Shown: piece after piece, positions 27,937 through 36,580 of the stretch
Position numbering within the stretch: position 1 is the stretch's first letter
How the letters are laid out: every line of letters begins with the position of its first letter
Origin: Acidobacteriota bacterium
GTDB taxonomy: Bacteria > Acidobacteriota > Blastocatellia > Pyrinomonadales > Pyrinomonadaceae
Reading direction: 5' to 3'
Assembly (NCBI GenBank): GCA_025463135.1
Contig: JAOAPY010000030.1
Location: 278,550-342,549 of the forward strand
DNA length: 64,000 bases
Made by a program: the position numbers and the translations under genes
The notes under the pieces: model-generated
The model's input: the letters and a program-made list of their open reading frames with translations, nothing else
Database searches by the model: none
Told to the model about the DNA's origin: nothing

Positions 27937-28142
27937 TTACTGTGTCACTGACATACCAAGTGACATAGAGGCTTAGTTGAGCGGCCCGGATGGCCATCGG
28001 TTCTTTCCTCAGCAACAATCTAGAAGAGCACTACCTCCCGCTTACCTCCCGCTCTTCGCGCTTGACCAATCGGTATGAATTGTTATGTACTGCAAGCGCA
28101 GGAATTTGGATAACTAGTTCAGATAGATGGTTTGAAAAATAA

Positions 28143-28802
28143 ATGAATTCTAATCACGCACTCCATAACCGAAGCGCGCATTTTTGGACTCCGAGGCGGA
28201 TTGTTTTGACTGCCGTAGTCGTTTCATTGATTGCCATAGGTGGCCTCTCGAGCTGTACTTCGTCCGATGAAAAGACCGACCGTTCCGCGAAACAGGTAGC
28301 GAATCAACCAGCCAAGGCGCCGCGAACCACCGCCACCCCGACCCAGGAAATCACTTCCTTGCCGGCCAACATCATGGGCGCCAGGTTAAAGACGGTGGAT
28401 GGTGGAACGATTTCCCTCGGAGATTTTTCGGGCAAGGTAATGCTTGTAAATTTATGGGCCACCTGGTGCGGTCCTTGCCGGAGCGAAATTCCGGAACTCG
28501 TCAAGATTCACAAGGAGTTTCAGGCGAAGGGTTTCGAGATCGTGGGCCTGTCGACTGAGAACCCAACAAGTTCCGCGGAGAGTGTGAAGAACTTTGTAAA
28601 AAGTTTTCAAATGGATTATCACGTTGGCTGGGCCTCTCCCGAAGTAGCTGTCTCGTTCATGCAGATGACCCAGAGGGACGCCATTCCCCAGAGCTTCATA
28701 ATTTCTCGCGATGGCCGCGTGCTGAAACAGTTCGTCGGTTTCAATCCGATCGGTACTCCTCCCTTGATTAGACAAGCTATCGAGGAAGCGTTAAAGGGAT
28801 AA
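28143..28802 (+). CDS. TlpA/ResA-like thioredoxin lipoprotein
   Basis: Membrane-attached thiol-disulfide reductase facing the periplasm. 219 residues: N-terminal helix (about 19-35) ending in lipobox LSSC (Cys38), a Pro/Thr-rich linker, then a thioredoxin domain with WATWCGPC (Cys109, Cys112) and the cis-Pro region RDAIPQSFII. Such proteins reduce apocytochrome c or other cell-envelope thiols. No cytochrome maturation gene is adjacent, so the substrate is unknown. Confidence 0.93.
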   Translation: MNSNHALHNRSAHFWTPRRIVLTAVVVSLIAIGGLSSCTSSDEKTDRSAKQVANQPAKAPRTTATPTQEITSLPANIMGARLKTVDGGTISLGDFSGKVMLVNLWATWCGPCRSEIPELVKIHKEFQAKGFEIVGLSTENPTSSAESVKNFVKSFQMDYHVGWASPEVAVSFMQMTQRDAIPQSFIISRDGRVLKQFVGFNPIGTPPLIRQAIEEALKG

Positions 28803-28909
28803 CGGTGGATCTGCTCCCCCATAACGAAATCATCGGTTGCCATTTGTGGGTTCAGGCTGATCGTTGTGGACGCAGTGAGGACTGAAAGCTTTTCGCACTT
28901 ATTTTTCTG

Positions 28910-31258
28910 GTGTACGGAACAGGTAAAAACTGGTTAACTCCTGAACGCTGCTCACACTCGCCTGTGGCTGGTATCAAAAGAAAAATAGTCAGGCAACTGT
29001 CAGGTTTCGCACTCGCCCTGTTCCTTTTTTCCCTGTACAGCGCCAACGGGGCAACCCTGCCCACTGGTTTCATAGAGACCCAGGTGGCCATCGGTCTTTC
29101 AAGTCCGACCGCGATGGCGTTCGCTCCCGACGGCCGGTTGTTTATTTGTGAAGAAGCCGGGACGGTGCGGATCATCAAGAACGGCGCACTATTGCCCGCA
29201 CCGTTCGCCACTCTTAATGCTGATCCGTCGCACGAACGCGGTTTGCTGGGAATCGCGATCGACCCGAATTTCTCTGCCAATCAATTTATCTACGTTTACT
29301 ACACGGCGCCATCGCCCACGGTCCATAATCGCGTCAGCCGTTTGACCGCGAGTGGCGACGTGGCTGTAACCGGCAGCGAAGTAGTTCTTCTCGACCTGAA
29401 CCCGCTGACTACCAATAGTAATCACGCCGGTGGCGGGCTTCACTTCGGCGCCGATGGAAAGCTTTACATTGCGACCGGTGACGACAATGTTGGCGCGAAT
29501 TCTCAGACGCTCGCCAACTTATTCGGCAAACTTCTGCGCATCAACGCCGACGGTTCAATTCCCAGCGACAATCCATTTTTTGGAACAGCCGCAGGCGCTA
29601 ACCGAGCCATCTGGGCCCTGGGTCTTCGCAATCCATTTACGTTTGGATTCCAGCCCGGCACCGGCCGATTGTTCGTGAACGACGTCGGTGACAGCCTGGC
29701 GGAAGAAATAAACGATGGGATCGCCGGCGGGAATTACGGATGGCCGAATTGCGAAGGCCCTTGCTTACCAATGAATTCCAACTTTCGCGATCCGATTTTC
29801 GCTTACAGCCATGGCAGTTCCGGCACGACCGGCTGCGCGATCGTCGGTGCAGCGTTTTACAACCCTCCCACATCGCAGTTTCCCGCCGACTACACGGGAA
29901 AATATTTCTTTGCTGATTTTTGCTCCGGCTGGATACGTCGCTTCGATCCCACCACTAATACCGCGACCGACTTTGCCGCGGGAGTCTTATCACCGGCGGA
30001 CCTGGCCGTGGCAACGGACGGCAGTCTGTATTATCTGGCCCGCTCGGGCGGCACGGTCTATCGCATTCAGTACAATCAGCAGACGGGAGGTGTGTTCCAA
30101 TTCAGCGCTCCCGGTTACAGCGTGAACGAGTCGCAAACAAGCTCTCTGATTACCGTAATGCGAACGGGCGACACGTCCACGGCCGCGTCCGTGAATTATT
30201 CAACAAGCGACGGGACGGCTTCGGACCGGAGTGATTACACTGCCGCACTCGGCAGGTTGAATTTTGCCGCGGGCGAGACTAGCCACACTTTCAAAATACT
30301 GATCAGCGATGATGTTTACCTGGAAGGCGACGAAACTGTAAACCTGGCTCTCACGAACGTAATAACGGGCGCCACGGTTGCCAACAGTGTGCTTACCATT
30401 CAGGACAACGACACCTCCACGCCCACCACCAATCCCGCGGATGAGGCGCCGTTCTTTGTACGTCAGCATTACTATGATTTTCTGGGTCGCGAGCCGGATC
30501 CGGACGGCTTTAGCTACTGGACCGGTCAGATTTCGCAGTGTGGCGGTGACATGGGCTGTCTCCTTACGAAACGTATCACTGTCAGCGATGCTTTCGTCTT
30601 TGAGCCAGAGTATCAACAGACCGGCGCCTACGTCTTCCGACTTTACCGCGCCGCTTACGGCAATAGCCAACCATTCCCCAATCCAAATCCTGACTCCGCG
30701 CATCCGGGAGAGGAAAACAAAATCCCGAACTATGGCGTCTTTTTGGGTGACCGCGAACGAGTCATTGGCGGCGCGAATCTGGCGCAAAAGTTGTTGGAGT
30801 TGGCCACCGCATTCGTGCAGCGTCCCGAATTCTTGTCCAGATATCCCAGCACTCTGGATGGTCCTGGCTTTGTTGATGCCTTGCTGCTTACGATTAGAAA
30901 CGATCTAGGCGTTGACCTGACCGCGCAACGCAACGCTCTCGTCACACTGTTCAATTCCGGTGGTCGCCAGGCGGTGCTTTATCGCCTGGCTGATGACAAT
31001 CAGAGTAACCCCATCAATAACGGCGCCCTGATCGACGCCGAATACAACCGAGTGTTCGTCGCCACGGAATACTTTGGATACCTGCGACGCAATCCTGACA
31101 TGCCCGGATTTCTATTCTGGCTGGACCAGGTGAATGGCGCGCCGCTGCGGGATATTTCAAAACAACATGCAATGGTCTGTTCGTTTATTACCTCGAACGA
31201 ATATCAAAAGCGTTTTAGTCCCATAACGACTCACTCAAATAACGATTGTCCGCATTGA
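28910..31258 (+). CDS. Secreted PQQ-type sugar dehydrogenase with Calx-beta and DUF4214 domains
   Basis: 782 residues from a GTG at 28910; the real start may be further in, since the signal peptide core (LSGFALALFLFSLYSANGA) begins near residue 31. Residues about 50-390 form a glucose/sorbosone dehydrogenase beta-propeller (SPTAMAFAPDGRLFICEEAG, GLLGIAIDPNF, HAGGGLHFGADGKLYIATGD, GLRNPFTFGF, NYGWPNCEG). A Calx-beta domain follows (about 395-505; GYSVNES to LTIQDND), then a DUF4214 region (about 515-770; FFVRQHYYDFLGREPDPDGF). The likely role is oxidation of an extracellular sugar with PQQ; Calx-beta would bind calcium. DUF4214 is common at the end of large secreted proteins. Confidence 0.9.
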   Translation: MYGTGKNWLTPERCSHSPVAGIKRKIVRQLSGFALALFLFSLYSANGATLPTGFIETQVAIGLSSPTAMAFAPDGRLFICEEAGTVRIIKNGALLPAPFATLNADPSHERGLLGIAIDPNFSANQFIYVYYTAPSPTVHNRVSRLTASGDVAVTGSEVVLLDLNPLTTNSNHAGGGLHFGADGKLYIATGDDNVGANSQTLANLFGKLLRINADGSIPSDNPFFGTAAGANRAIWALGLRNPFTFGFQPGTGRLFVNDVGDSLAEEINDGIAGGNYGWPNCEGPCLPMNSNFRDPIFAYSHGSSGTTGCAIVGAAFYNPPTSQFPADYTGKYFFADFCSGWIRRFDPTTNTATDFAAGVLSPADLAVATDGSLYYLARSGGTVYRIQYNQQTGGVFQFSAPGYSVNESQTSSLITVMRTGDTSTAASVNYSTSDGTASDRSDYTAALGRLNFAAGETSHTFKILISDDVYLEGDETVNLALTNVITGATVANSVLTIQDNDTSTPTTNPADEAPFFVRQHYYDFLGREPDPDGFSYWTGQISQCGGDMGCLLTKRITVSDAFVFEPEYQQTGAYVFRLYRAAYGNSQPFPNPNPDSAHPGEENKIPNYGVFLGDRERVIGGANLAQKLLELATAFVQRPEFLSRYPSTLDGPGFVDALLLTIRNDLGVDLTAQRNALVTLFNSGGRQAVLYRLADDNQSNPINNGALIDAEYNRVFVATEYFGYLRRNPDMPGFLFWLDQVNGAPLRDISKQHAMVCSFITSNEYQKRFSPITTHSNNDCPH

Positions 31259-31678
31259 TGTTGCAGGAACACGCGAAAACCATTCGGCCAAAGACGGCGG
31301 CGGCGGCGGCGATTTCGCGACATGAAGCGGAAGGAAAAGCAGGATAAGCAGAAGGGTAGTTAACCTGCCAGGTGCGGGCGCTTCATATTAAGGTGAGCCC
31401 CGCCGCCAAAATCTCTCCGCTGGCCGATCAGTTTCTTAACTTCATACATACCTAAACCCATCAGCACTCATCATAGTGAGCACCCGATCCGGCGACGAGC
31501 AACAGCATTGCTTTTTAGCCGTCGGCCCTAATGCCGTCGTTCTCATTTCGAGGGAAATGAGTGTAGTATTTCAACACTTTGGCATAACAAACAGTTGGCT
31601 CGCGGACGAGGACTGCTTGCTATGACTTTTGATGTCCGACAATCTGCGTTAGAGAAGTAATTAGAAGGGGGAAGACTG
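31259..31678. other. Intergenic region, 420 bp
   Basis: Holds a short GGC run near 31300, a hairpin CTCATTTC-GAG-GGAAATGAG near 31543-31562 and, at 31630-31640, TGATGTCCGAC, the head of the palindrome family found at 10026 and 50064 but here without its partner arm. The promoter of the SYLF gene is probably near its right end. No gene seen. Confidence 0.5.
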
Positions 31679-32395
31679 ATGAGATCTTTACTGCGAACTA
31701 CTGGCTTGGTCACGGTGTGCGTGACCCTGGCGCTGGCAACATTTCCGCTGCAAACATCGGCGCAAAAAAAATCAAGGATGCAGGACGCTGCCCGACATTC
31801 GCGCGAAGCGGCTGAGGTCTTTACGGAAATCATGAATATCAAGGAGAAGGCAATTCCCAAAGAGCTGCTAGACAAGGCTGAAGCAATTGCCGTGTTTCCC
31901 GGTGTGATCAAAGCAGCGTTCGTATTTGGCGGCCGCGGCGGCCAGGGACTAATCAGCCGGCGCGTTCGCGGGGGCTGGAGCGCGCCCGCTTTCTTCAACC
32001 TTACTGGCGGCAGTTTCGGCGCCCAGATTGGCGCGCAGAAGAGCGACTATGTTTTGCTGATCATGAATGACGCCGGTCTCAACGGTCTGCTCAAGGACAA
32101 ATTCGAGATTGGCGGCGAGGTCGGTGTTGCCGCTGGACCGGTCGGACGCGAAGCGGCGGCATCAACCAATGCGACTCTTGATGCTGGTATCCTCTCCTAT
32201 TCGCGATCCAAAGGCGCGTTCGTCGGCGCCGCCTTGAAGGGTGCGGCGATAACTCCGGACAACGATCTCAATGAGGCGGTCTATGGTAAGAAAGCCAGAG
32301 AGGTTTTGACCGGGAGGAATCCAATCAAGCTGGGCGCAATGCCGGCGGAGGTGCGTATCTTTCCGCGAACCCTGGCGCGCTATTCAATTCGTTAA
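31679..32395 (+). CDS. SYLF-domain (Ysc84-like) lipid-binding exported protein
   Basis: 238 residues with GGGGGA upstream of the ATG. A signal peptide (about 1-28, ending QTSAQ) precedes a SYLF domain covering almost the whole mature protein: AIAVFPGVIKAAFVFGGRGG, GGWSAPAFFNLTGGSFG, DYVLLIMND and the closing SYSRSKGAFVGAALKGAAI. The family binds phosphoinositides in eukaryotes; the bacterial forms are periplasmic or outer-membrane-associated and of unclear role. Confidence 0.93.
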   Translation: MRSLLRTTGLVTVCVTLALATFPLQTSAQKKSRMQDAARHSREAAEVFTEIMNIKEKAIPKELLDKAEAIAVFPGVIKAAFVFGGRGGQGLISRRVRGGWSAPAFFNLTGGSFGAQIGAQKSDYVLLIMNDAGLNGLLKDKFEIGGEVGVAAGPVGREAAASTNATLDAGILSYSRSKGAFVGAALKGAAITPDNDLNEAVYGKKAREVLTGRNPIKLGAMPAEVRIFPRTLARYSIR

Positions 32396-32424
32396 GTGAT
32401 CTTAAAACGCAGTTCTCACCCCGG

Positions 32425-32469
32425 GCGCGCAAGTGAAAGCTTGACGCTTTCACATGCGCGCCATAGAAT
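32425..32469 (+). promoter_or_regulatory. lexA promoter overlapped by a long palindrome (candidate LexA operator)
   Basis: GCGCGCAAGTGAAAGC (32425-32440) and GCTTTCACATGCGCGC (32446-32461) are inverted with one mismatch around TTGAC. The palindrome centre is a -35 box TTGACG (32441-32446), and a -10 box TAGAAT lies at 32464-32469 with a 17-nt spacer. A repressor bound here would block the promoter, so autoregulation by LexA is the simplest reading. A terminator for the SYLF gene is the alternative, but no T-run follows. Confidence 0.55.
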
Positions 32470-32525
32470 GCGTCGTCACTTGTCACTCGTTGTTCTCTTC
32501 ATTAATCGAGGATTGCGCAAAGGTT

Positions 32526-33149
32526 ATGCTCCCACGCACGCAACGACAGAAAGATATTCTCGATTACATCATTCGTTATTCTGGACAACGCGGACACGTA
32601 CCCTCATACGCACAGATCGCCAGATACTTTGGAGTTAAATCCAGGGCTACAATCGCCAAGCACATCGCCGCGCTCGAACGGCGCGGCTTGCTCGAACGGC
32701 GTCAGGAAGATGGATCGTTTGATCTTGCCGTAAGAGTTGATGATCTTCCCTCAGATGCACTTTGCGAGGTACCGCTGCACGGGCACATTGCCGCGGGTGT
32801 TCCGCTGGAGGTGGTCCACAATTCTGAGATGATAGCGGTGCCGCGCTTTCTTTTGGGCAGAGTGCGGCCGGAAAAGATTTACGCGGTGCGTGTGAAGGGC
32901 GATTCAATGATCGACGAACATATCTGTGACGGGGACATCGCCCTCATTGAGAATCGCACCGACGCGCGCGACGGAGAGATTGCGGTGGTCTTTATCGATA
33001 ATGCCTATGCGACTTTGAAACGCATCTATCGACGCGGCGCTGAAATTGAACTCCGTCCGGCTAACTCACAAATGGAGCCCTTCAGGGTTCCGGCTTATCA
33101 GGTGGAAATCCAGGGGATTTTCCGCGGGCTGCTGCGACCCACAGCATAG
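32526..33149 (+). CDS. lexA: LexA repressor
   Basis: SOS regulator that represses DNA-repair genes until RecA triggers self-cleavage. The start at 32526 (MLPRTQRQKDILDYIIRYSG) matches the family N-terminus; the frame opens upstream without similarity. 207 residues: winged helix-turn-helix (about 1-60, PSYAQIARYFGVKSRATIAK), cleavage site Ala90-Gly91 in HIAAGVPL, catalytic Ser127 in KGDSM and Lys165 in TLKR. All autoproteolysis residues are present. A palindrome overlaps its promoter. Confidence 0.94.
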   Translation: MLPRTQRQKDILDYIIRYSGQRGHVPSYAQIARYFGVKSRATIAKHIAALERRGLLERRQEDGSFDLAVRVDDLPSDALCEVPLHGHIAAGVPLEVVHNSEMIAVPRFLLGRVRPEKIYAVRVKGDSMIDEHICDGDIALIENRTDARDGEIAVVFIDNAYATLKRIYRRGAEIELRPANSQMEPFRVPAYQVEIQGIFRGLLRPTA

Positions 33150-33161
33150 CGGCCCACGCTG

Positions 33162-33953
33162 TTACTTTGCGACGAAGAACGCCCGGCATTCGCGCCCCAG
33201 CAGAGCTGCTTCGTAAAGACTGCCGTTGCAACAATCAGTGCCATCGCGTCCCACAAAAGTTCCCGCGCGACAGGCCCCGGATAGCAACTTGGTCCAGGTT
33301 TCACCCTGGGAGTTTCTGCCGGTGCCGACTTTTTCATAAGCACACTCGTTGCTGCGTTGCCGTGCTGGTTGATCGCGGAAGTTTCTGTTAAAGGCCGTCT
33401 CCCCCATCTCCTTGCATTGATTGTATAAGACGTCATCCGCTGTTTGTTGTTGTTGGGCGACAGTCATAATCGCGGTGCATCGCCGATCATCAGGTGTCGC
33501 CACGCAGTTCACCAGATTTCGCAGCCTTGCTATCGCGGGAGCGGCACTTTGGCACTCTTTGCGGAAGGCAATGGGCAATTCGGATTTCGAACAATTCTCT
33601 TCGTAGAACGAGGGAGTAAAATCAAACCTGCCCGGCGAGGGTCCGCCGCCGCGATAGAGAGCGGTCATGCAGCTGGCCGGATCCGCTGAAAAGCAGATCA
33701 TGCAGGGCTTCCCTGATTCGCATTTTCCCGGGGAAGATGAAGTGGTCGAAGGTGCAAAGGCGTTTGCAGTTCCGTTATGCGAGTTGTGGAAGACTACATG
33801 AGCGTCGCAGTCGTGCGGACAAGACTTGCCGTCGTCGTAGATGGTTGGCTTCATGTTCCTGGCGCGCGGTCTCAAGGGCCGGCCAATTGTAGCCACGCCC
33901 GCAAGGCACACCAGTATGAATATAAGGCAGGTGACTGGTCGCATACTTGTCAT
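33162..33953 (-). CDS. Cysteine-rich exported protein of unknown function
   Basis: 263 residues from the ATG at 33953 (another ATG at 33944). The signal peptide MRPVTCLIFILVCLAG is followed by a mature part with about 14 cysteines, several in CxxC-like pairs (CPHDCD, GKPCMICF, TDCCNG), suggesting a disulfide-bonded secreted protein. No known domain recognised. It is convergent with lexA, only 12 bp apart; no terminator is evident between them. Confidence 0.65.
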   Translation of the reverse strand: MTSMRPVTCLIFILVCLAGVATIGRPLRPRARNMKPTIYDDGKSCPHDCDAHVVFHNSHNGTANAFAPSTTSSSPGKCESGKPCMICFSADPASCMTALYRGGGPSPGRFDFTPSFYEENCSKSELPIAFRKECQSAAPAIARLRNLVNCVATPDDRRCTAIMTVAQQQQTADDVLYNQCKEMGETAFNRNFRDQPARQRSNECAYEKVGTGRNSQGETWTKLLSGACRAGTFVGRDGTDCCNGSLYEAALLGRECRAFFVAK

Positions 33954-34365
33954 TTTGGAAACTGGAAAAGTATTGTTGAGTTGACTGCGGAGCTGAGCGG
34001 GCTGTGGAACCAAATAGTTGCCGGCGAACAAGAACGCTGCCGAATCAATCGCATTCGCGCCCGTTAAGGCTCTAAGAATAGCGGTGGAATAAGGCTTCGA
34101 CCTTGTTCGCCAGCAGTGAGTTGTGAGGGTCGCGGGGGAGGAACCATGATGCCGAAAAAAGTGTTTCTGACTGGGGAGTTATTGTTGTTCCGCCCTGGAA
34201 ACCTGGCGACTATTTGGTTTCAAACAGCTACGCAGCTACAATGACCTTGCAAGAGCCCAGTTTATGTGCGGCCTTTGTGACCACGATCCCGACGTGCTCA
34301 CAATAGGCTGGGATTCACTCCAAGTCCTAAAAGAGACCTTAAAAAAATATTAGAAAGAGAGAAGA
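33954..34365. other. Intergenic region, about 410 bp, divergent promoters
   Basis: Between a minus-strand and a plus-strand gene, so it should hold two promoters. I see no repeat element, RNA gene or convincing reading frame. An A-rich stretch with AGAAAGAGAGAAG immediately precedes the regulator start at 34366. Confidence 0.45.
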
Positions 34366-36354
34366 ATGCCCGCCCCATTCGGCGAGAGATACCAATTCGG
34401 CGAGTTTGAGCTGGAAACGACGGAATTGGTCTTACGCCGGAAGGGCGAAATTGTGCCTCTCACGCCCAAGGCGCTTCAGGTTTTAGTCCTTTTGGTGCGG
34501 GACAGCGGTCGAGTAGTCTCACGCAAACACATCCTCGAATCCCTTTGGCCCGATTCCTTCGTGGAAGATTCCAATCTTACTGTAGCAATCTCGATGTTAC
34601 GCAGGGCGCTCGGTGGTAGCGAAGATGGCGATCGGTTCATCGAAACCGCGGCCAAACGCGGTTATCGGTTTGTAGCAGCCGTGAAGTCCGCCAGCAACTT
34701 ACCGCCCCGACCCGAGGCATTCGGAGGCATGCAGATTACGCGGCTTACCCACGACGGACTGATAATGGATGTGGCGCTCTCGGCGGATGGACGATTGATG
34801 GCTTATGTCCAAATTGCGGCAGGCAAACAGAGTCTTCGGATCAAGGACCTTCATTCCGGTGAAAAGTGGCAGCTGCGAGCCCCCGATCCCGCCCTTTGCT
34901 GGGGCTTGCGTTTTACGCCGGATGGCAAGAATCTTTTTTTTATAACGACTCAACCCAACAGCACCATTAGCGTGTTGTATCGGATGGCAGTCAGCGGCGG
35001 GCCCGCGCAGAAATTGGTGGTGAATATCGATGCGGGAATCGCTTTGTCGCCCGATGGGATGGAAATCGCCTTTGTTCGCAGTTTTCCCGGACAACATCGG
35101 GACGCCCTGGTTGTCGCGAACGTGGACGGTTCGGCCCAGCGAGAGATTGTCTCGCGCCAGCACCCTGACAAGTTTTCCTTTGCGACTGCGTCATGGTCGC
35201 CAGACGGGACCATGATCGCCCTGGGTGCCAGCCGCTATAGCGCGGTGGAATTTGCCATACTCGGCGTGCCGCGAAGGGGAGGTAAGCCTCGCGAGTTAAC
35301 TCAATGGCATTGGAAAGCTATGTGTGCGGTAGCCTGGAACGATGACGGTACGAGTCTCTACTTTTCCGCGATGGCCTCGAATTCGAATTCCTTTCAGATC
35401 TGGCGCTTGACATATCCCGAGGGTCCCGCCCAGCGAGTAACGAACGATCCAAACAATTACGAAGAGATCAGTCTCGCGGACAAGGCCAACACGCTGGTGA
35501 CGATGCAAACGGAAGTGCGTTCGAACTTGTGGCTGGCCTCATCGACTGGCGCTACCGCGCCTGGTGTGGCTCGGCGTATTACTCAGGGCCGAACGGAAGG
35601 ATTTGAAGGATTGGCGCTTGCGCGTGGTCGCGCCATTTACGCTGCGACTGAACACCAGCAGGCAGACCTGTGGAGCGTGAGTTTCGCAGGCTCTGATCCC
35701 CGGCAGTTGACGGATGCCGGTGGCTTTCTGCCTTCCGCTTGTCTTAATGAGCCTTTAATCGCATATGTCTCGGCACAGAGCGGCACGCACCACATATGGT
35801 GTATGGATGCGGACGGTGGCAACAAGAGACAGTTGACCGATGGCGGTGGTGAGAGTTTCCCCAGCATTACCTGTGATGGAAAATGGGTTGTGTTTACGTC
35901 GTTGAGCAGAGAACGCAATACGCTCTGGAAGATTCCCACGCGCGCCGGTAAGCCTGTGCAACTGACGCACGACAACCTCTGCATCAAGCCGGTCGTCTCG
36001 CACGATGGAACGAGGGTCGCATGTGCCTATCGCCGGGACGAAGCGGATATGTGGAAGATTGCTGTCCTCTCAATCGATGACGGCACGCCGCTCATGATTT
36101 TGGATTTGCCGTATCCCTACAATCAAAAAATTCGCTGGACCGCTGATGATCAAGCGCTTACCTTTCTTGAAAAGCGAGATGGGGTGCACAATGTCTGGCG
36201 GCAACCACTGGACGGCACGGCCGCTACGCAACTTACCCAGTTCACCGAGGACCTCATCTACTTCTATGATTGGCTTCCAGATGATGATACGCGACTGATT
36301 GCTTCGCGTGGCATCAAGACCCGGGACATCGTTATGATCCAGAACTTTGAGTGA
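34366..36354 (+). CDS. Winged-helix regulator fused to TolB/PD40 beta-propeller
   Basis: 662 residues. The OmpR/PhoB-type DNA-binding domain spans about 8-105 (GEFELETTELVLRRKGE, LTPKALQVLVLLV, RALGGSEDGDRFIETAAKRG). The rest is a six- to seven-bladed propeller of TolB/PD40 repeats, seen in phrases such as VALSADGRLMAYV, RFTPDGKNLFFI, ASWSPDGTMIALG and IRWTADDQALTFL. Related acidobacterial and CadC-like proteins have a membrane helix between the two parts; here I find none, so the whole protein should be cytoplasmic and sense an internal ligand. Target genes unknown. GAGAG just upstream supports this ATG. Confidence 0.93.
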   Translation: MPAPFGERYQFGEFELETTELVLRRKGEIVPLTPKALQVLVLLVRDSGRVVSRKHILESLWPDSFVEDSNLTVAISMLRRALGGSEDGDRFIETAAKRGYRFVAAVKSASNLPPRPEAFGGMQITRLTHDGLIMDVALSADGRLMAYVQIAAGKQSLRIKDLHSGEKWQLRAPDPALCWGLRFTPDGKNLFFITTQPNSTISVLYRMAVSGGPAQKLVVNIDAGIALSPDGMEIAFVRSFPGQHRDALVVANVDGSAQREIVSRQHPDKFSFATASWSPDGTMIALGASRYSAVEFAILGVPRRGGKPRELTQWHWKAMCAVAWNDDGTSLYFSAMASNSNSFQIWRLTYPEGPAQRVTNDPNNYEEISLADKANTLVTMQTEVRSNLWLASSTGATAPGVARRITQGRTEGFEGLALARGRAIYAATEHQQADLWSVSFAGSDPRQLTDAGGFLPSACLNEPLIAYVSAQSGTHHIWCMDADGGNKRQLTDGGGESFPSITCDGKWVVFTSLSRERNTLWKIPTRAGKPVQLTHDNLCIKPVVSHDGTRVACAYRRDEADMWKIAVLSIDDGTPLMILDLPYPYNQKIRWTADDQALTFLEKRDGVHNVWRQPLDGTAATQLTQFTEDLIYFYDWLPDDDTRLIASRGIKTRDIVMIQNFE

Positions 36355-36359
36355 GGGAC

Positions 36360-36419
36360 GTAGCAAGGCTGCCAGCCTGTGCCCTTCGCGCAACCTGACA
36401 GGCTGGCAGTCTGGCGTAC
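36360..36419. repeat. Paired REPIN-like element, GTAGCAAGGCTGCC family
   Basis: The left arm 36360-36382 is GTAGCAAGGCTGCCAGCCTG; the right arm, read inverted, is GTACGCCAGACTGCCAGCC (36397-36419). Stem AGGCT/AGCCT with loop GCC. It starts 6 bp after the stop of the regulator gene. Confidence 0.82.
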
Positions 36420-36439
36420 TCGTCGAATCGACAGCCTCT

Positions 36440-36565
36440 GTTTAGAAAGCGCACTTGTGCGCCGCTGGATTGAATATCGGGCTGACCCGAGCGGACAAGT
36501 CCACCTTCTAAACGAGAAATGAAATTGACGTGTGCTACGCAGGCGGCCAGGTCCGCTTTCTAAAC
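36440..36565. repeat. Three copies of GTTTAGAAAGCG palindrome
   Basis: One copy on the plus strand (36440-36465, GTTTAGAAAGCGCACTTGTG) and two on the minus strand (36491-36513 and 36543-36565; heads GTTTAGAAGGTGGAC and GTTTAGAAAGCGGAC). Each has a tight hairpin of the GCGCAC-TT-GTGCGC type. The three are about 25-30 bp apart, forming a cluster between the regulator and the dioxygenase gene. Confidence 0.82.
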
Positions 36566-36580
36566 GGCGTAGAAGTAAGG

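Larger units (their letters stand above)
27149..27955. repeat. 13-bp direct repeats bounding a small AT-richer block
   Basis: TGTCACTGACATA occurs at 27149-27161 and again, identical, at 27943-27955. About 780 bp between them holds two small membrane-protein genes and is visibly poorer in GC than its neighbours. The right copy also forms an inverted repeat with AGTGACA at 27959-27965. I see no transposase, so an insertion is only a possibility. The 27956-28142 stretch after it shows nothing recognisable. Confidence 0.45.

Noticed and set aside
36440..36565. CRISPR-like spaced repeats
   Set aside because: Three copies in mixed orientation with unequal spacing and palindromic stems; no cas genes, so not CRISPR.
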